Translations under genes and position numbers: made by a program
The notes under the pieces: generated by a model
What the model was told of the DNA's origin: nothing
Database searches by the model: none
The model's input: the letters and a program-made list of their open reading frames with translations, nothing else
Shown here: piece after piece, positions 17,221 to 25,695 of the stretch
Layout of the letters: every line of letters begins with the position of its first letter
Numbering within the stretch: the first letter of the stretch is position 1
Source of the DNA: Plantibacter flavus
GTDB lineage: Bacteria > Actinomycetota > Actinomycetes > Actinomycetales > Microbacteriaceae
NCBI RefSeq assembly: GCF_002024505.1
Contig: NZ_CP019402.1
Location: forward strand, 1,426,001 to 1,490,000
Direction of reading: 5' to 3'
Length of the DNA: 64,000 nt

Positions 17221-18015
17221 TCAGGCAGCGACGCCGCGCACGCGGAGCGAGTTCTCGATGATCGTGAGCCCCTCCATGCCGGGGAGCTTCGCGATGTGCC
17301 CGTCGATGCGGCGCACCTCGGCCAGGCCGTCCTCGTCGCCGAAGAGGTGTCCCATGACGTGCGTGACCTCGGAGTCGGGCATGACGCCGGAACCGACGGG
17401 GCCCCACACCTTGCGGAGGAGGAACCGGGTGAGTCGACGGGCGCTCTTCGACGACTCCAGGCGTGCCCTGGCCTGGCTCGCGTAGAACGCCACGTGACGG
17501 GTCTCCTGCTTCGCGATCCGCTTGAGGAGGACCGAGAGCACCGGGTGCCGCTCCAACTGTGCGAGGCGGGTGTACGCGGCGGTCGCTGACCACTCGTTCG
17601 CCGCGCCCCAGCTCATGTGCACCGCGATGAAGTCGGTGCCCACGAGGTTGCCGAGGATCGACTGCTTGATGGGGTCGAGGCGGTCCTTCCAGCCGAGCTT
17701 CAGGCGCGTCGCCTTGAGCTCGTCGAAGTCGACCGTGATGTCGTGGGCGGCTAGGACGGCGGCGAGCGCCTCCCCGTGCCAGAACTCCTCACGGTTCCAC
17801 ATCGTCATGAACGCGCCGACCTCGTCGTCCTCATGGGACGGCGTCATGAGCATGTCGCGCAGGTAGCAGACCGTGTGGTACTCGATGTCGCACATGTAGC
17901 GCAGGCTGCGCAGGGTGGAAGCGGGGAGCGGGTTCGTCTTGAACTCGTCGAAGTCGAGGTCGCTCCAGTTCACCGAGACACTCGTCTCGGTGAACTTGTC
18001 GATGTCAAACGCCAT
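17221..18015 (-). CDS. Ferritin-like diiron protein of the ether-lipid island
   Basis: A 264-aa all-helical protein with a full set of ferritin-type diiron ligands: E45 (DIEYH), E77 and H80 (EEFWH), E141 (ANEW), and E171 with H174 (ETRH). That pattern is used by ribonucleotide reductase R2, fatty-acid desaturases, arylamine oxygenases and aldehyde-deformylating oxygenase, so O2-dependent oxidation of an aliphatic or amine substrate is plausible. There is no transmembrane segment. Its start overlaps the end of the fatty acyl reductase gene by 11 nt, so it is translationally coupled to that enzyme. A degenerate paralogue lies two genes upstream. The substrate is unknown; an alkyl, aldehyde or ether-lipid substrate is inferred from context only. 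Confidence 0.75.
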   Translation of the reverse strand: MAFDIDKFTETSVSVNWSDLDFDEFKTNPLPASTLRSLRYMCDIEYHTVCYLRDMLMTPSHEDDEVGAFMTMWNREEFWHGEALAAVLAAHDITVDFDELKATRLKLGWKDRLDPIKQSILGNLVGTDFIAVHMSWGAANEWSATAAYTRLAQLERHPVLSVLLKRIAKQETRHVAFYASQARARLESSKSARRLTRFLLRKVWGPVGSGVMPDSEVTHVMGHLFGDEDGLAEVRRIDGHIAKLPGMEGLTIIENSLRVRGVAA

Positions 18016-20416
18016 GTGCGGTGGGGCGGTCGGGGATCGTGTCCTCGGCCGTCCGCTCTCCTCTCGGCTGTGCGGGGCGCGGTGCGCGGGTCAGTTCGTC
18101 TTCGGAGCGGACGCCTCCGGTGGTTCGTGCCCATTCTCGCACCGTCCACCGCCCGGCCTGCGCCAGCTTGTACAGGGTGTGGTCGGGGTTGACGGCGACC
18201 GGGTTCCCGACCAGCTGCAGCCAGGCGGCGTCCGCGTGGGAGTCGCCATAGCCGTAGGAGTGCGCGAGGTCCATGCCGTGCTGCTCGGCGTACTGGGTGA
18301 GCCAGGCGCCGCGCGCTTCGTCGACGAGCGGCGGGCTGTCGAGGTAGCCCGTGAGGCGTCCGTTCTCGGCGTGCATCGCCCCGGCCACGACCTCGTCGAA
18401 GAACGGTTCGAGCGGAGCCGTCATGAGGTCGATGGTGCCGGTGACGAGGATCGTCCGGTGACCGGCTGCCCGGTGCGCGGCGATCTGCTCGAGCGCCTGG
18501 GGGAGGAGGCGGGACCGGACGGCCTTGCCGAAGCCGCCCCGGACGATCTTCTCGAGCTGCGCCACGTCGACGCCCTCGTAGCGACGCATGAACGTGCGGA
18601 TGAACTCACCGCGGTCGCGGAGTTCAGCACCGATGTACCCCGGCATGGACGCGCCGAGTGCAGCGATCTCGATGGGCCAGCGCGACCGCGAGGTCGCGGC
18701 GAGCCGCAGCCAGAGGTACTGCTCGATGAGGTTCCAGGCGAGCACCGTGCCCTCGAGGTCGAACACCGCGAGGACGTCGTCGCGCACGGGCAGGATCTTC
18801 TGCTGCTTCGCGGCGCCCGCCTTGCGGTTGGCGAAGGCGCGGGTCAGGGTCGTGACGGCGGGGAAGTGGATGCGCTGGAAGTAGTCGTCCCAGTCGATCG
18901 TCGTGACGTCGAACCCGCGGTCCGCCTGCTGCTCGGGCGTCAACGAGGCGTGCAGGGCACGGGTGCGCTGGTCGTCGAAGACGATCTCGCTCTGCACGTA
19001 GGAGCGGTAGAGCCCGGTGAAGTCGCGGAGCGAGCCGAGGTCGCTCGACGCCTTGCGGATCCGGTCCTGCCACCCGCGGGTGGTCGCGTTCGCCGGCAGG
19101 TGGGAGACGACCCGGCCGGCAGCCGTTGTCGCCTTCTGCCGCCGGTCGATGGAGCGCTCGATCGCGCGCCCGCCGGGGAAGTTCCAGGTCGGCACGCTGA
19201 TGTCGCCGGCGTCCGCCGGGATCGGGTGCTCGGTGAAGTAGCTGTGCACGTTCGCGTACATCTTGTGGAACGGCAGCGGGTTGCTGGCTCCTGAGCTCAC
19301 GTGGAAGTAGCGCGCCGCAGCCGGCTCCGGCGGGGTCTGCGCAGCAGCGAGGATCGCGTTGACGACGAAGTCGACGGGGATGATGTCGAGCACGCTGTCG
19401 GGGAGGCCCGGGAAATCGGGCAGCTGCCCGCGGCCGTAGGCGATGATCAGCGGGTCGGCGACCTTGTAGCCGTCGATCCAGCCGGGGAAGGGGTGCGCGA
19501 GCGCGCTCTCGATGATCGAGGGGCGCACGACGGAGAGTCGGTTGCCCTCGCCGGCCCAGCGCTCTTCGGCGACCCGCTCGGCCATGGCCTTCGTGAAGGT
19601 GTAGACGTCGGTCCAGCCGAGGCTCTCGGCGCGTGCGCGGCCGTGGGCGACGAGTCGGGCGTCGACCCAGGCGATGCGTGCGGCCTCGGCGGCGTTCGAG
19701 ACGGCCTGGGGGCCGGCCTTGCCGTGCTCGCGGCGGGCGGTCTGCATGAGCTTGCGCAGGACCTCCGGACGACGGGACGACTCCTCGGTGCGGACGCGCG
19801 CCGAGCGGGCTGCCTCGGCCTCGACGCGCCAGTCGACGTCGTGTGCGAGGCTGCGTTCCGGCTGGATGCCCTTCCGGGTGCCACCGACGTAGGCGGTGGA
19901 GACGTGGACGACGTGCGGGGTCGCGCCGCTCTTCGCGAGCGCCGCGTACAGCGTGGTCGCTCCGCCGACGTTCGTGGCGAAGGCCTCGTCGATCGGCGGG
20001 TCGAAGGAGACGGTCGACGCGCTGTGGATGACGACGTCGAGGTCGGCCGGCAGTGCCATCTCGTCGAGGCCACCCTCGATCACGCTGACGCGTTCGGCCA
20101 CGATCGCCGCAGCGGCTTCGGCGCCGACGCGTTCGCGCCAGGCCTTGAACACCGGCTTGCGGAGCAGGGTCTGGAGACGGTCGCTTCCGCGCACCGACCC
20201 CTTCTTCCGGATGAGCAGGCTGACACGGGTGGTCGGGTGATCGGCGAGCAGGCGCTCGAGCACCGCCTGACCGAGGAAACCGGTTCCACCGGTGACGAGC
20301 ACGTGCGCGCCGTCGAGGGCGTCCGGGGCGGTGGCGGGCTGCTCAGCGGCCGGCTGCTGAGCCTCGGGCTCCTGCGTGTCGGGCTGCTCGGCGTCTGGCG
20401 TGGGGGTGTCGGTCAT
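18005..20416 (-). CDS. Fatty acyl reductase fused to a HAD-IB phosphatase-like domain
   Basis: An 803-aa two-domain protein. After a 34-residue acidic Pro/Gln/Glu tail comes an extended-SDR domain of the fatty acyl-CoA reductase type: VLVTGGTGFLG (39-49) binds NADPH, HVVHVSTAYVGG marks the active site, Y272-x3-K276 (VYTFTKAMAE) is the catalytic pair, and VVRPSIIESA and DIIPVDFVVNAI follow. It would reduce acyl-CoA to aldehyde or alcohol. The C-terminal domain from about residue 545 is a SerB-like HAD-IB fold with motif I FDLEGT (552-557), a motif II Thr (VTGT) and motif IV YGDSHAD. The second motif-I Asp, normally the general acid/base, is Glu. A GAGGAG site precedes the ATG, which overlaps the upstream stop (ATGA). 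Confidence 0.85.
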   Translation of the reverse strand: MTDTPTPDAEQPDTQEPEAQQPAAEQPATAPDALDGAHVLVTGGTGFLGQAVLERLLADHPTTRVSLLIRKKGSVRGSDRLQTLLRKPVFKAWRERVGAEAAAAIVAERVSVIEGGLDEMALPADLDVVIHSASTVSFDPPIDEAFATNVGGATTLYAALAKSGATPHVVHVSTAYVGGTRKGIQPERSLAHDVDWRVEAEAARSARVRTEESSRRPEVLRKLMQTARREHGKAGPQAVSNAAEAARIAWVDARLVAHGRARAESLGWTDVYTFTKAMAERVAEERWAGEGNRLSVVRPSIIESALAHPFPGWIDGYKVADPLIIAYGRGQLPDFPGLPDSVLDIIPVDFVVNAILAAAQTPPEPAAARYFHVSSGASNPLPFHKMYANVHSYFTEHPIPADAGDISVPTWNFPGGRAIERSIDRRQKATTAAGRVVSHLPANATTRGWQDRIRKASSDLGSLRDFTGLYRSYVQSEIVFDDQRTRALHASLTPEQQADRGFDVTTIDWDDYFQRIHFPAVTTLTRAFANRKAGAAKQQKILPVRDDVLAVFDLEGTVLAWNLIEQYLWLRLAATSRSRWPIEIAALGASMPGYIGAELRDRGEFIRTFMRRYEGVDVAQLEKIVRGGFGKAVRSRLLPQALEQIAAHRAAGHRTILVTGTIDLMTAPLEPFFDEVVAGAMHAENGRLTGYLDSPPLVDEARGAWLTQYAEQHGMDLAHSYGYGDSHADAAWLQLVGNPVAVNPDHTLYKLAQAGRWTVREWARTTGGVRSEDELTRAPRPAQPRGERTAEDTIPDRPTAHGV

Positions 20417-21315
20417 CGGTTCTCCTCGAGGCTGCCGCGGCGTCCGCGGCGGGCGAGTCTTGCGGCGAGATGGAGGCCCGACTGACCGGGCAGCGCGTCG
20501 ATCGACGCGTCGATGCCGAGGACGGCGGGGTCGCTCCAGGTGGCGGTACTGCGGAACACGAGCGCGGCGAACCGTGCCGTCTGTCGGGGGCCGTTCGCAT
20601 CGGAGCCGGTGGGCCACACGGCGTTCCGGATGCGGCGACGGGTGATGCCCTGCGCACGGGGCGACGCGGCGAGGCGGTCGCTCGCTTGTGCGGTGAAGAA
20701 TTCGAGGTGCCTGGCCTTCGTCTCGAGGATCTCGTCGACGAGGCGGTCGAGCACGGGGTGCGGCTCGCGCTCGCGCACCGTGCGGTACGCCGCGTGGGTG
20801 ATGAGGTCGTCGATCGTCCCGATCGTCATGTGCCAGGCGATGATGTCCTCGCCGAGCACGTTCGCGACGAGGGCCTGACCGATGGGCGCGAAGCGGTCGC
20901 GCACGCCGTGGACGGTGCGGCGGAGACCCGTCGAACGCGTCTTGTCGCGAGGGGTCCCGTTCGCCTTGAGCACGGTGTCGAGGGTGTCGGTGATCCAGTA
21001 CTTCTCGTACGCCCAGGTGATGAGGAACGCGGTGACCCTGGCGTCCTTGTGGGTGGGGGTGACGAGCACTCCGCGGAGGTACTGCATGGTCGCGCGCTCG
21101 ATGTCCGACAGGGCCCGGAGGAGCGCGACCGTCTCAGCACTCAGCGGCGTTTCGGCGAACGCCTCGGCGTCGATCTCCTTGCGACGACTGCCGACGGCGG
21201 ACTTCGCGTAGTCGCGGACGCTGAACCCGTGGGCAGGCCGCAGCATGGCGCTCTCCTGCTCCGCGTCCTCGAGGGCTGCGGGTGCTGTTCCGCGCGGCGA
21301 ATCCCGGTTCACCAT
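20413..21315 (-). CDS. Degenerate ferritin-like paralogue (probable non-catalytic partner)
   Basis: A 300-aa protein clearly related to the 264-aa diiron protein two genes downstream: DIERATMQYLRGVLVTPTH aligns with DIEYHTVCYLRDMLMTPSH, and HPVLDRLVDEILETKARHLEFF with HPVLSVLLKRIAKQETRHVAFY. Four of the six metal ligands are changed: the equivalents of E77, H80, E141 and E171 are K105, I108, D170 and K200. E73 and H203 remain. It is therefore unlikely to bind a normal diiron centre and may be a scaffold or regulatory subunit of its paralogue. The ATG was chosen for the GGAG 6 nt upstream; it is the first gene of the leftward operon. Confidence 0.72.
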   Translation of the reverse strand: MVNRDSPRGTAPAALEDAEQESAMLRPAHGFSVRDYAKSAVGSRRKEIDAEAFAETPLSAETVALLRALSDIERATMQYLRGVLVTPTHKDARVTAFLITWAYEKYWITDTLDTVLKANGTPRDKTRSTGLRRTVHGVRDRFAPIGQALVANVLGEDIIAWHMTIGTIDDLITHAAYRTVREREPHPVLDRLVDEILETKARHLEFFTAQASDRLAASPRAQGITRRRIRNAVWPTGSDANGPRQTARFAALVFRSTATWSDPAVLGIDASIDALPGQSGLHLAARLARRGRRGSLEENR

Positions 21316-21348
21316 GGCGTCTCCGTTCCGTGACGATCCGACCTCATC

Positions 21349-21354
21349 ACTGTA
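21349..21354 (-). promoter_or_regulatory. Possible -10 box (TACAGT) of the leftward lipid operon
   Basis: TACAGT on the reverse strand lies about 33 nt before the first ATG of the leftward operon and beside the 20-bp palindrome. No good -35 box is seen. Confidence 0.4.
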
Positions 21355-21364
21355 GCTTGCAACG

Positions 21365-21384
21365 ATACGCAACGCGTAGCGTAT
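21365..21384. promoter_or_regulatory. 20-bp near-perfect palindrome in the divergent lipid promoter region
   Basis: ATACGCAACG joined to CGTAGCGTAT is a palindrome with a single mismatched pair of positions. It overlaps the -10 box of the rightward operon and sits just upstream of the leftward one. Its half-site CGTAGCGTAT resembles CGTAGCGCAAT of the palindrome in front of the tetR gene at 26.3 kb, so the same regulator may bind both, although the half-site spacing differs. Confidence 0.6.
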
Positions 21385-21387
21385 TCT
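21382..21387 (+). promoter_or_regulatory. -10 box (TATTCT) of the rightward lipid operon
   Basis: TATTCT ends 7 nt before the ATG of the SDR gene, which has no ribosome binding site. A repressor bound at the overlapping palindrome would block it. Confidence 0.65.
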
Positions 21388-21394
21388 GATCCCC

Positions 21395-22192
21395 ATGGCT
21401 ACAGCTCTCGTCACCGGTGGGACGTCCGGCATCGGTGCCGCGTTCGCCACGGCGCTCGCCGGACGGGGCTTCGATCTGGTGCTCGTCGCCCGTGACGTCG
21501 AGCGGCTCGAGCGATCGGCCGAGCGACTGCGCGCGACCGGTCGCACCGTCGAGGTGATCAGTGCCGACCTCTCGGACCGCGCCGACGTGGCGAGACTCGC
21601 CGCACGGATCGAGGACCACGCGTCGCCGATCGAGGTCGTCGTGAACAACGCCGGGTTCGGCGTGCACGCCCGCCTCACCGATCCCGACACGAGCGAGCTC
21701 GACAACGCGATCGAGGTCATGTGCCGGAGCGTCACCACCCTCTCGGGCGCCGCGGCCCGCGCCATGCGGGAACGCGGACGCGGCACCATCATCAACGTCT
21801 CGAGCACGGCGGGGTACATCACCACCGGCGGCTACTCCGCGGTGAAGGCGTTCGTCACCACCTACACCGAGGCGCTCGCCGTCGAGCTCGCCGGCTCGGG
21901 TGTCCGCGTGACGGCCCTGTGCCCCGGATGGGTCCGCACCGAGTTCCACGATCGCGCCGGCATCAGCACCCGCTCGATCCCGTCGGGTCTGTGGATCGAT
22001 GTGGACCGGCTCGTCGCCGACGCCCTCCGCGACGCCGGGAGGGGGGTCGTCGTCTCCATCCCGAGCTTCCGCTTCAAAGCCCTCATGGCCCTCGTCAAGT
22101 TCGCGCCCCGTGCGTCCATCCGGTGGATCTCCGGCCGGATGTCCTCGAGCCGTCGAGCCGCCAACGCCGCCCAGTCAGGAGCCCGCCGATGA
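21395..22192 (+). CDS. Short-chain dehydrogenase/reductase of the ether-lipid island
   Basis: Classical SDR (265 aa). TALVTGGTSGIGAAFA is the NADP-binding glycine motif, VVNNAGFG the NNAG motif, IINVSSTAGY supplies the catalytic Ser, and YSAVKAF the Tyr and Lys. A hydrophobic, basic C-terminus (FKALMALVKFAPRASIRW) could attach to membrane. In eukaryotic ether-lipid synthesis an SDR reduces 1-alkyl-DHAP to 1-alkyl-glycerol 3-phosphate; with alkyl-DHAP synthase two genes downstream that role is the most economical guess. Its stop overlaps the PlsC start (ATGA). The leaderless start is supported by the -10 box. Confidence 0.85.
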   Translation: MATALVTGGTSGIGAAFATALAGRGFDLVLVARDVERLERSAERLRATGRTVEVISADLSDRADVARLAARIEDHASPIEVVVNNAGFGVHARLTDPDTSELDNAIEVMCRSVTTLSGAAARAMRERGRGTIINVSSTAGYITTGGYSAVKAFVTTYTEALAVELAGSGVRVTALCPGWVRTEFHDRAGISTRSIPSGLWIDVDRLVADALRDAGRGVVVSIPSFRFKALMALVKFAPRASIRWISGRMSSSRRAANAAQSGARR

Positions 22193-22893
22193 CCGCAGAG
22201 CCGCGGTTCACCTCCTCCCTCCACGCCAACGCGCGCTTCGTCGCCCAGCGTCTGCTGCTGAAGCCCCTCGTGTGGTCGCTGACCCGCGTGACGGTGACGG
22301 GTCGCGAGCGCCTGTCGGGCGTGACCGGGCCGTACATCGTCGTCGCCAACCACCAGTCGCACCTCGACGCACCGCTCGTCGTCGGGGCCATGCCTCGTCG
22401 GCTGTCGCGCTACCTCGCCGCAGGCGTGGCGGCCGACTACTTCTTCGACGTCCCCGCCCGTCGGATCTTCGCCGCGCTCTTCTTCAACGCCTTCCCGGTG
22501 GACCGCTCGGGCGACCGCAAGCGTGCGGGCGTGTCTCGGCAGCTGCTCGAGAGCGGCGTCCCGATCCTGATCTTCCCCGAGGGCGGCCGGTCGCGGACGG
22601 GCGAGCTCGGCCGGTTCAAGCCCGGTGCCGCGGCACTCGCCACACGCCAGGGCATCCCCTGCCTCCCGGTGGCCGTCCTCGGCACCCACTCCGCCATGCC
22701 GAAGGGTCGCAACTGGCCCGTCCCCGGACGACCGCCGGTGCGCGTCGTCTTCGGGCAACCGATCCACCCGCAGCCGAACGAGACGCCCGTCCAGCTCATG
22801 GACCGCGTCGTCGCCGAGATCGTCGCGCTGCGCGCCTCGGTCGAGCCGGGAGCACACGTTTCGATCGACACACCACGAAAGGAAGCCGGATGA
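22189..22893 (+). CDS. PlsC-family 1-acylglycerol-phosphate acyltransferase
   Basis: A 234-aa membrane-associated acyltransferase. Motif I NHQSHLD (HX4D) is the catalytic centre, FPEGGRSRTGELGRFKPGAA is motif III for phosphate binding, and PCLPVAVLGTH is motif IV. It normally transfers an acyl chain to the sn-2 position of lysophosphatidate. In this operon it could acylate 1-alkyl-glycerol 3-phosphate or supply acyl-DHAP as substrate for the next enzyme. It overlaps both neighbours by 4 nt, so SDR, acyltransferase and alkyl synthase are translationally coupled. Confidence 0.88.
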   Translation: MTAEPRFTSSLHANARFVAQRLLLKPLVWSLTRVTVTGRERLSGVTGPYIVVANHQSHLDAPLVVGAMPRRLSRYLAAGVAADYFFDVPARRIFAALFFNAFPVDRSGDRKRAGVSRQLLESGVPILIFPEGGRSRTGELGRFKPGAAALATRQGIPCLPVAVLGTHSAMPKGRNWPVPGRPPVRVVFGQPIHPQPNETPVQLMDRVVAEIVALRASVEPGAHVSIDTPRKEAG

Positions 22894-24554
22894 CGTCTGT
22901 GGAGCACATGAAGTGGTGGGGCTGGGGAGTCGAAGGGGTCGCCTTCGAGCACAGCAACAAGCCGGACTTCGCGCCGTTCGTGAAGCAGGCCGTCGGTCTC
23001 GACCTCCGGAAGCCGGCGCAGTCACACCTCAGCTTCGACGAGCTCACCGTCCCGGCGTCCCGTGCGTCCGAGGAGTTCATCGCCGAGCTCTCGACGCTCG
23101 TCGGCCAGGGTCACGTGACCACGGACGACCAGGAGCGCGTCGTCCACACCTACGGCAAGAGCATCCGCGACCTGCTGCGGATCCGCGCGAACGACCTGCC
23201 CCGCACGCCCGACCTCGTCGTGTACCCGGCTGACGAGGCCGAGGTCGCGTCGGTCGTCGCTGCAGCCGTCGACGCAGACGCCGTGATCATCCCGTTCGGC
23301 GGTGGCACCAACATCGCCGGCTCGCTCGACCCCCAGCCGACGGAGGAGCGGGTCATCATCTCGCTCGACCTCGGTCGGCTCGACCGCGTCCTGTCGATCG
23401 ACGAGGGCTCCGGTCTCGCCACCATCCAGGCCGGTGCGCAGGGGCCCTCGATCGAGGAGCAGCTCGGCGCCAAGGGCTGGACGATGGGCCACTTCCCCGA
23501 CAGCTTCACGCACTCCACGCTCGGCGGATGGGTCGCGACCCGCTCCTCGGGCATGCAGTCCGACAAGTACGGCGACATCGCCGACATCACCAAGGGTCTG
23601 CGGATGGTGCGCCCGAACGGCATCGTGGCGATCCGCCCCGTCCCGAGCGCGTCGACCGGACCGAGCGTCCGCGAGATGATCATCGGCAGCGAGGGTCGAC
23701 TCGGCATCATCACCGAGGTCACCGTGCAGGTCCACCGGACGCCGGCCGTCCGCGAGGTCCTCGGCTACTTCTTCCCCACCTGGGAGGCAGGGCTCGCGGC
23801 GATGCACGAGATCGCGGAGAGCGACGCCAGCCCCTCGGTCACCCGGGTGTCGAACGCCCGGGAGAGCGGCTTCTCGCTCGCGACCCGCAAGGCCAGCACC
23901 GGCGTCTCGGCGCAGGTCACCAAGGGGCTCATGAAGGTGCTCACGGCCAGGGGTTGGGACCTCGAGCAGCTGTGCCTCTCCTTCATCGGCTACGAGGGCA
24001 GCGCGTCGCACGTGCGATACGAGAAGGGCCTCGTCGGCTCGATCGTCCGGAAGCACGGCGGCATCGGCGTCGGCAAGGGCCCCGGCGCCCTCTACGACCA
24101 GAAGAAGTTCGACACCCCGTACCTGCGCGACTTCCTCCTCGACCGCGGAGCCGCGGCGGACGTCTCGGAGACCGCAGCGCCCTGGTCGCGCCTGCAGGAG
24201 GTCTACGACGCCGCGAACGACGCCGCCAACGCCGCGTACGACAAGCTCGGGGTGCATGGATGGATCATGTGCCACCTCTCGCACTCGTACCACTCCGGCG
24301 CGTGCCTGTACTTCACGTTCGCGTTCATCACCGGCGACGACCCGATCGGCGAGTACGAGCAGGTCAAGTCGGCGATCCAGCAGTCCTTCGTCGACCACGG
24401 TGGCACCCTCTCGCACCACCACGCGGTCGGCGTCGAGCACTCGCCGTGGATGGAGCAGGACATCTCGACCGAGGGCGTCGCGATCATGCGCGGCCTCTTC
24501 GACAGCGCGGACCCCGGCTCGAACTTCAACCCCGGCAAGATCCTCGCGGACTGA
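22890..24554 (+). CDS. Alkylglycerone-phosphate (alkyl-DHAP) synthase homologue
   Basis: A 554-aa FAD enzyme that exchanges the acyl chain of acyl-DHAP for a fatty alcohol, forming the ether bond. It carries the whole AGPS pattern rather than that of lactate or glycolate oxidases: KWWGWG (8-13), PRTPDLVVYP, the FAD loop PFGGGTNIAG (135-144), GHFPDSFTHSTLGGWVATR, STGPSVREMIIGSEGRLGII, ETAAPW (427-432), SHSYHSGACLYFTFAF with the catalytic-type Tyr 467, and SHHH (508-511), the active-site histidine triad. AAAGGAAG precedes the ATG. The neighbouring acyl reductase would supply the alcohol. The family call is strong; activity in this organism is inferred. Confidence 0.85.
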   Translation: MTSVEHMKWWGWGVEGVAFEHSNKPDFAPFVKQAVGLDLRKPAQSHLSFDELTVPASRASEEFIAELSTLVGQGHVTTDDQERVVHTYGKSIRDLLRIRANDLPRTPDLVVYPADEAEVASVVAAAVDADAVIIPFGGGTNIAGSLDPQPTEERVIISLDLGRLDRVLSIDEGSGLATIQAGAQGPSIEEQLGAKGWTMGHFPDSFTHSTLGGWVATRSSGMQSDKYGDIADITKGLRMVRPNGIVAIRPVPSASTGPSVREMIIGSEGRLGIITEVTVQVHRTPAVREVLGYFFPTWEAGLAAMHEIAESDASPSVTRVSNARESGFSLATRKASTGVSAQVTKGLMKVLTARGWDLEQLCLSFIGYEGSASHVRYEKGLVGSIVRKHGGIGVGKGPGALYDQKKFDTPYLRDFLLDRGAAADVSETAAPWSRLQEVYDAANDAANAAYDKLGVHGWIMCHLSHSYHSGACLYFTFAFITGDDPIGEYEQVKSAIQQSFVDHGGTLSHHHAVGVEHSPWMEQDISTEGVAIMRGLFDSADPGSNFNPGKILAD

Positions 24555-24641
24555 GCCCGGTCGCTGAGTGGTCCTCCGGTCCTGAGTGATTCCTCCGGTT
24601 TCTGAGTCGCTCCTCCGGTCCCTGAGCCGTTTCTCCGGGCC
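24551..24641. repeat. Imperfect tandem repeat, units of about 20 bp beginning CTGAG
   Basis: After the stop region of the alkyl synthase gene, units of the form CTGAGTNNNTCCTCCGGTC recur at 24564, 24582, 24602 and 24622. They lead into the CTGAGCCTGTCGAAG palindrome at 24642. The alkyl synthase stop codon is itself part of a CTGAGCC copy. No coding potential or spacers are seen. Confidence 0.75.
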
Positions 24642-24670
24642 CTGAGCCTGTCGAAGGGCGGGCTCAGGGC
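24639..24670. terminator. Repeat-derived bidirectional hairpin
   Basis: GCCCTGAGCC and GGCTCAGGGC form a perfect 10-bp stem around a 12-nt loop that contains TGTCGAAGGGC. It lies between convergent genes and includes the stop codon of the lipid kinase, so the dispersed repeat seems to serve as terminator for both. Confidence 0.7.
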
Positions 24671-25695
24671 CGGAGCCGTCCCGATCGCACCGCAGTCGCC
24701 GGCAGCCGGACGATGAGTGCACCAGGGTCGACGGTCAGCCGGGCCGCAGAGACCAGGCCGATCCCGTCGCCGTCCGCCTGGAACTCGGCGGGCGGTGAGA
24801 CCGTCACGTCGATACGGCGCACCCGCAGGTAGCGGAGCGCACCTCCGGCGGAACCGGCCGTCTCGACGGCACTCGGCTGCACGCGGCGGCCCCGCGTCCG
24901 TCTGCCCTTGGAGAACCGGGCGACGGGATTGTTCGCGCGGTGCAGCCAGCGCGTGACGCGGACCCCGTCCCACCCTTCGAGGGAGCGCACCATGAGGACG
25001 TCGAGCACACCGTCGTCCAGGAGTGCGTCGGGCAGGACGTCGAGGCCCGCTGAGACGGTGCCGCAGTTCCCGACGAACATCGTGTGCGTCCGTCCGCTCC
25101 GGATCGGTCCGCCGTCCTCCTTCCAGGAGACGCGGGGCCGATCGCGCCGGAAGAGTCCGCGGATGATCGGGACGACGTAGGCGATCCAGCCGAAGCGGCG
25201 CTTGAGCACCGGGTCGGCGTGGGCCACCATGTCCGCGTCGACACCGAAGCCCGACATGACGAGGAACGGGGTGCTGCGCCGGACGCCCTCGGGGTTCCGG
25301 TACTCGATCAGGCCGACGTCGACGCTGCGGTCCTCGCCGATGAACGCGGCCCGCACCGCGGCGACCGTGTCGATCGGGATCCCGGCGTTCCGCGCGAAGA
25401 GGTTCGCGGTACCGACGGGGACGACGGCGAACGGCGTCCGGGTGTGACGCATCGCCCCGGCCACCTCGCGGACCGTCCCGTCACCGCCGGCGGCGATCAC
25501 GAGCGCCGCACCGCCCCCGAGCGCCTCCGCGACCTGGTCGACCGCGGTCGACCGCTCGCGGGTCGGGATCCAGCTGGTCGGGCCCCAGCCGGCCTCGGCG
25601 GCTGCGGCGTCGACGAGCCTCGTCACGCGCTCGAGCTGGATGCGCGTCGGGTTGTAGATCACCGCAGCGTGCGGCGGGGTGCTGCCTCGCGTCAT
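24664..25695 (-). CDS. Diacylglycerol kinase-family lipid kinase (YegS/DagK fold)
   Basis: A 343-aa lipid kinase. VIYNPTRIQLERV opens the catalytic domain, VIAAGGDGTVREVAGAM is the nucleotide-binding GGDGT motif, and VVPVGTANLFARNAGIP is the conserved second motif. FVGNCGTVSAGLDVLPDALLDDGVLDV and the C-terminal FQADGDGI complete the family pattern. It phosphorylates diacylglycerol or a related lipid to the phosphatidate level, and an alkyl-acyl-glycerol would be a fitting substrate next to the ether-lipid genes. The start overlaps the tetR stop by 4 nt, so expression is tied to that regulator. Confidence 0.86.
   Translation of the reverse strand: MTRGSTPPHAAVIYNPTRIQLERVTRLVDAAAAEAGWGPTSWIPTRERSTAVDQVAEALGGGAALVIAAGGDGTVREVAGAMRHTRTPFAVVPVGTANLFARNAGIPIDTVAAVRAAFIGEDRSVDVGLIEYRNPEGVRRSTPFLVMSGFGVDADMVAHADPVLKRRFGWIAYVVPIIRGLFRRDRPRVSWKEDGGPIRSGRTHTMFVGNCGTVSAGLDVLPDALLDDGVLDVLMVRSLEGWDGVRVTRWLHRANNPVARFSKGRRTRGRRVQPSAVETAGSAGGALRYLRVRRIDVTVSPPAEFQADGDGIGLVSAARLTVDPGALIVRLPATAVRSGRLRP

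Noticed and set aside
24551..24641. CRISPR array
   Set aside because: Units of about 20 bp follow each other without unique spacers, and no cas genes are present. It is a degenerate tandem repeat.
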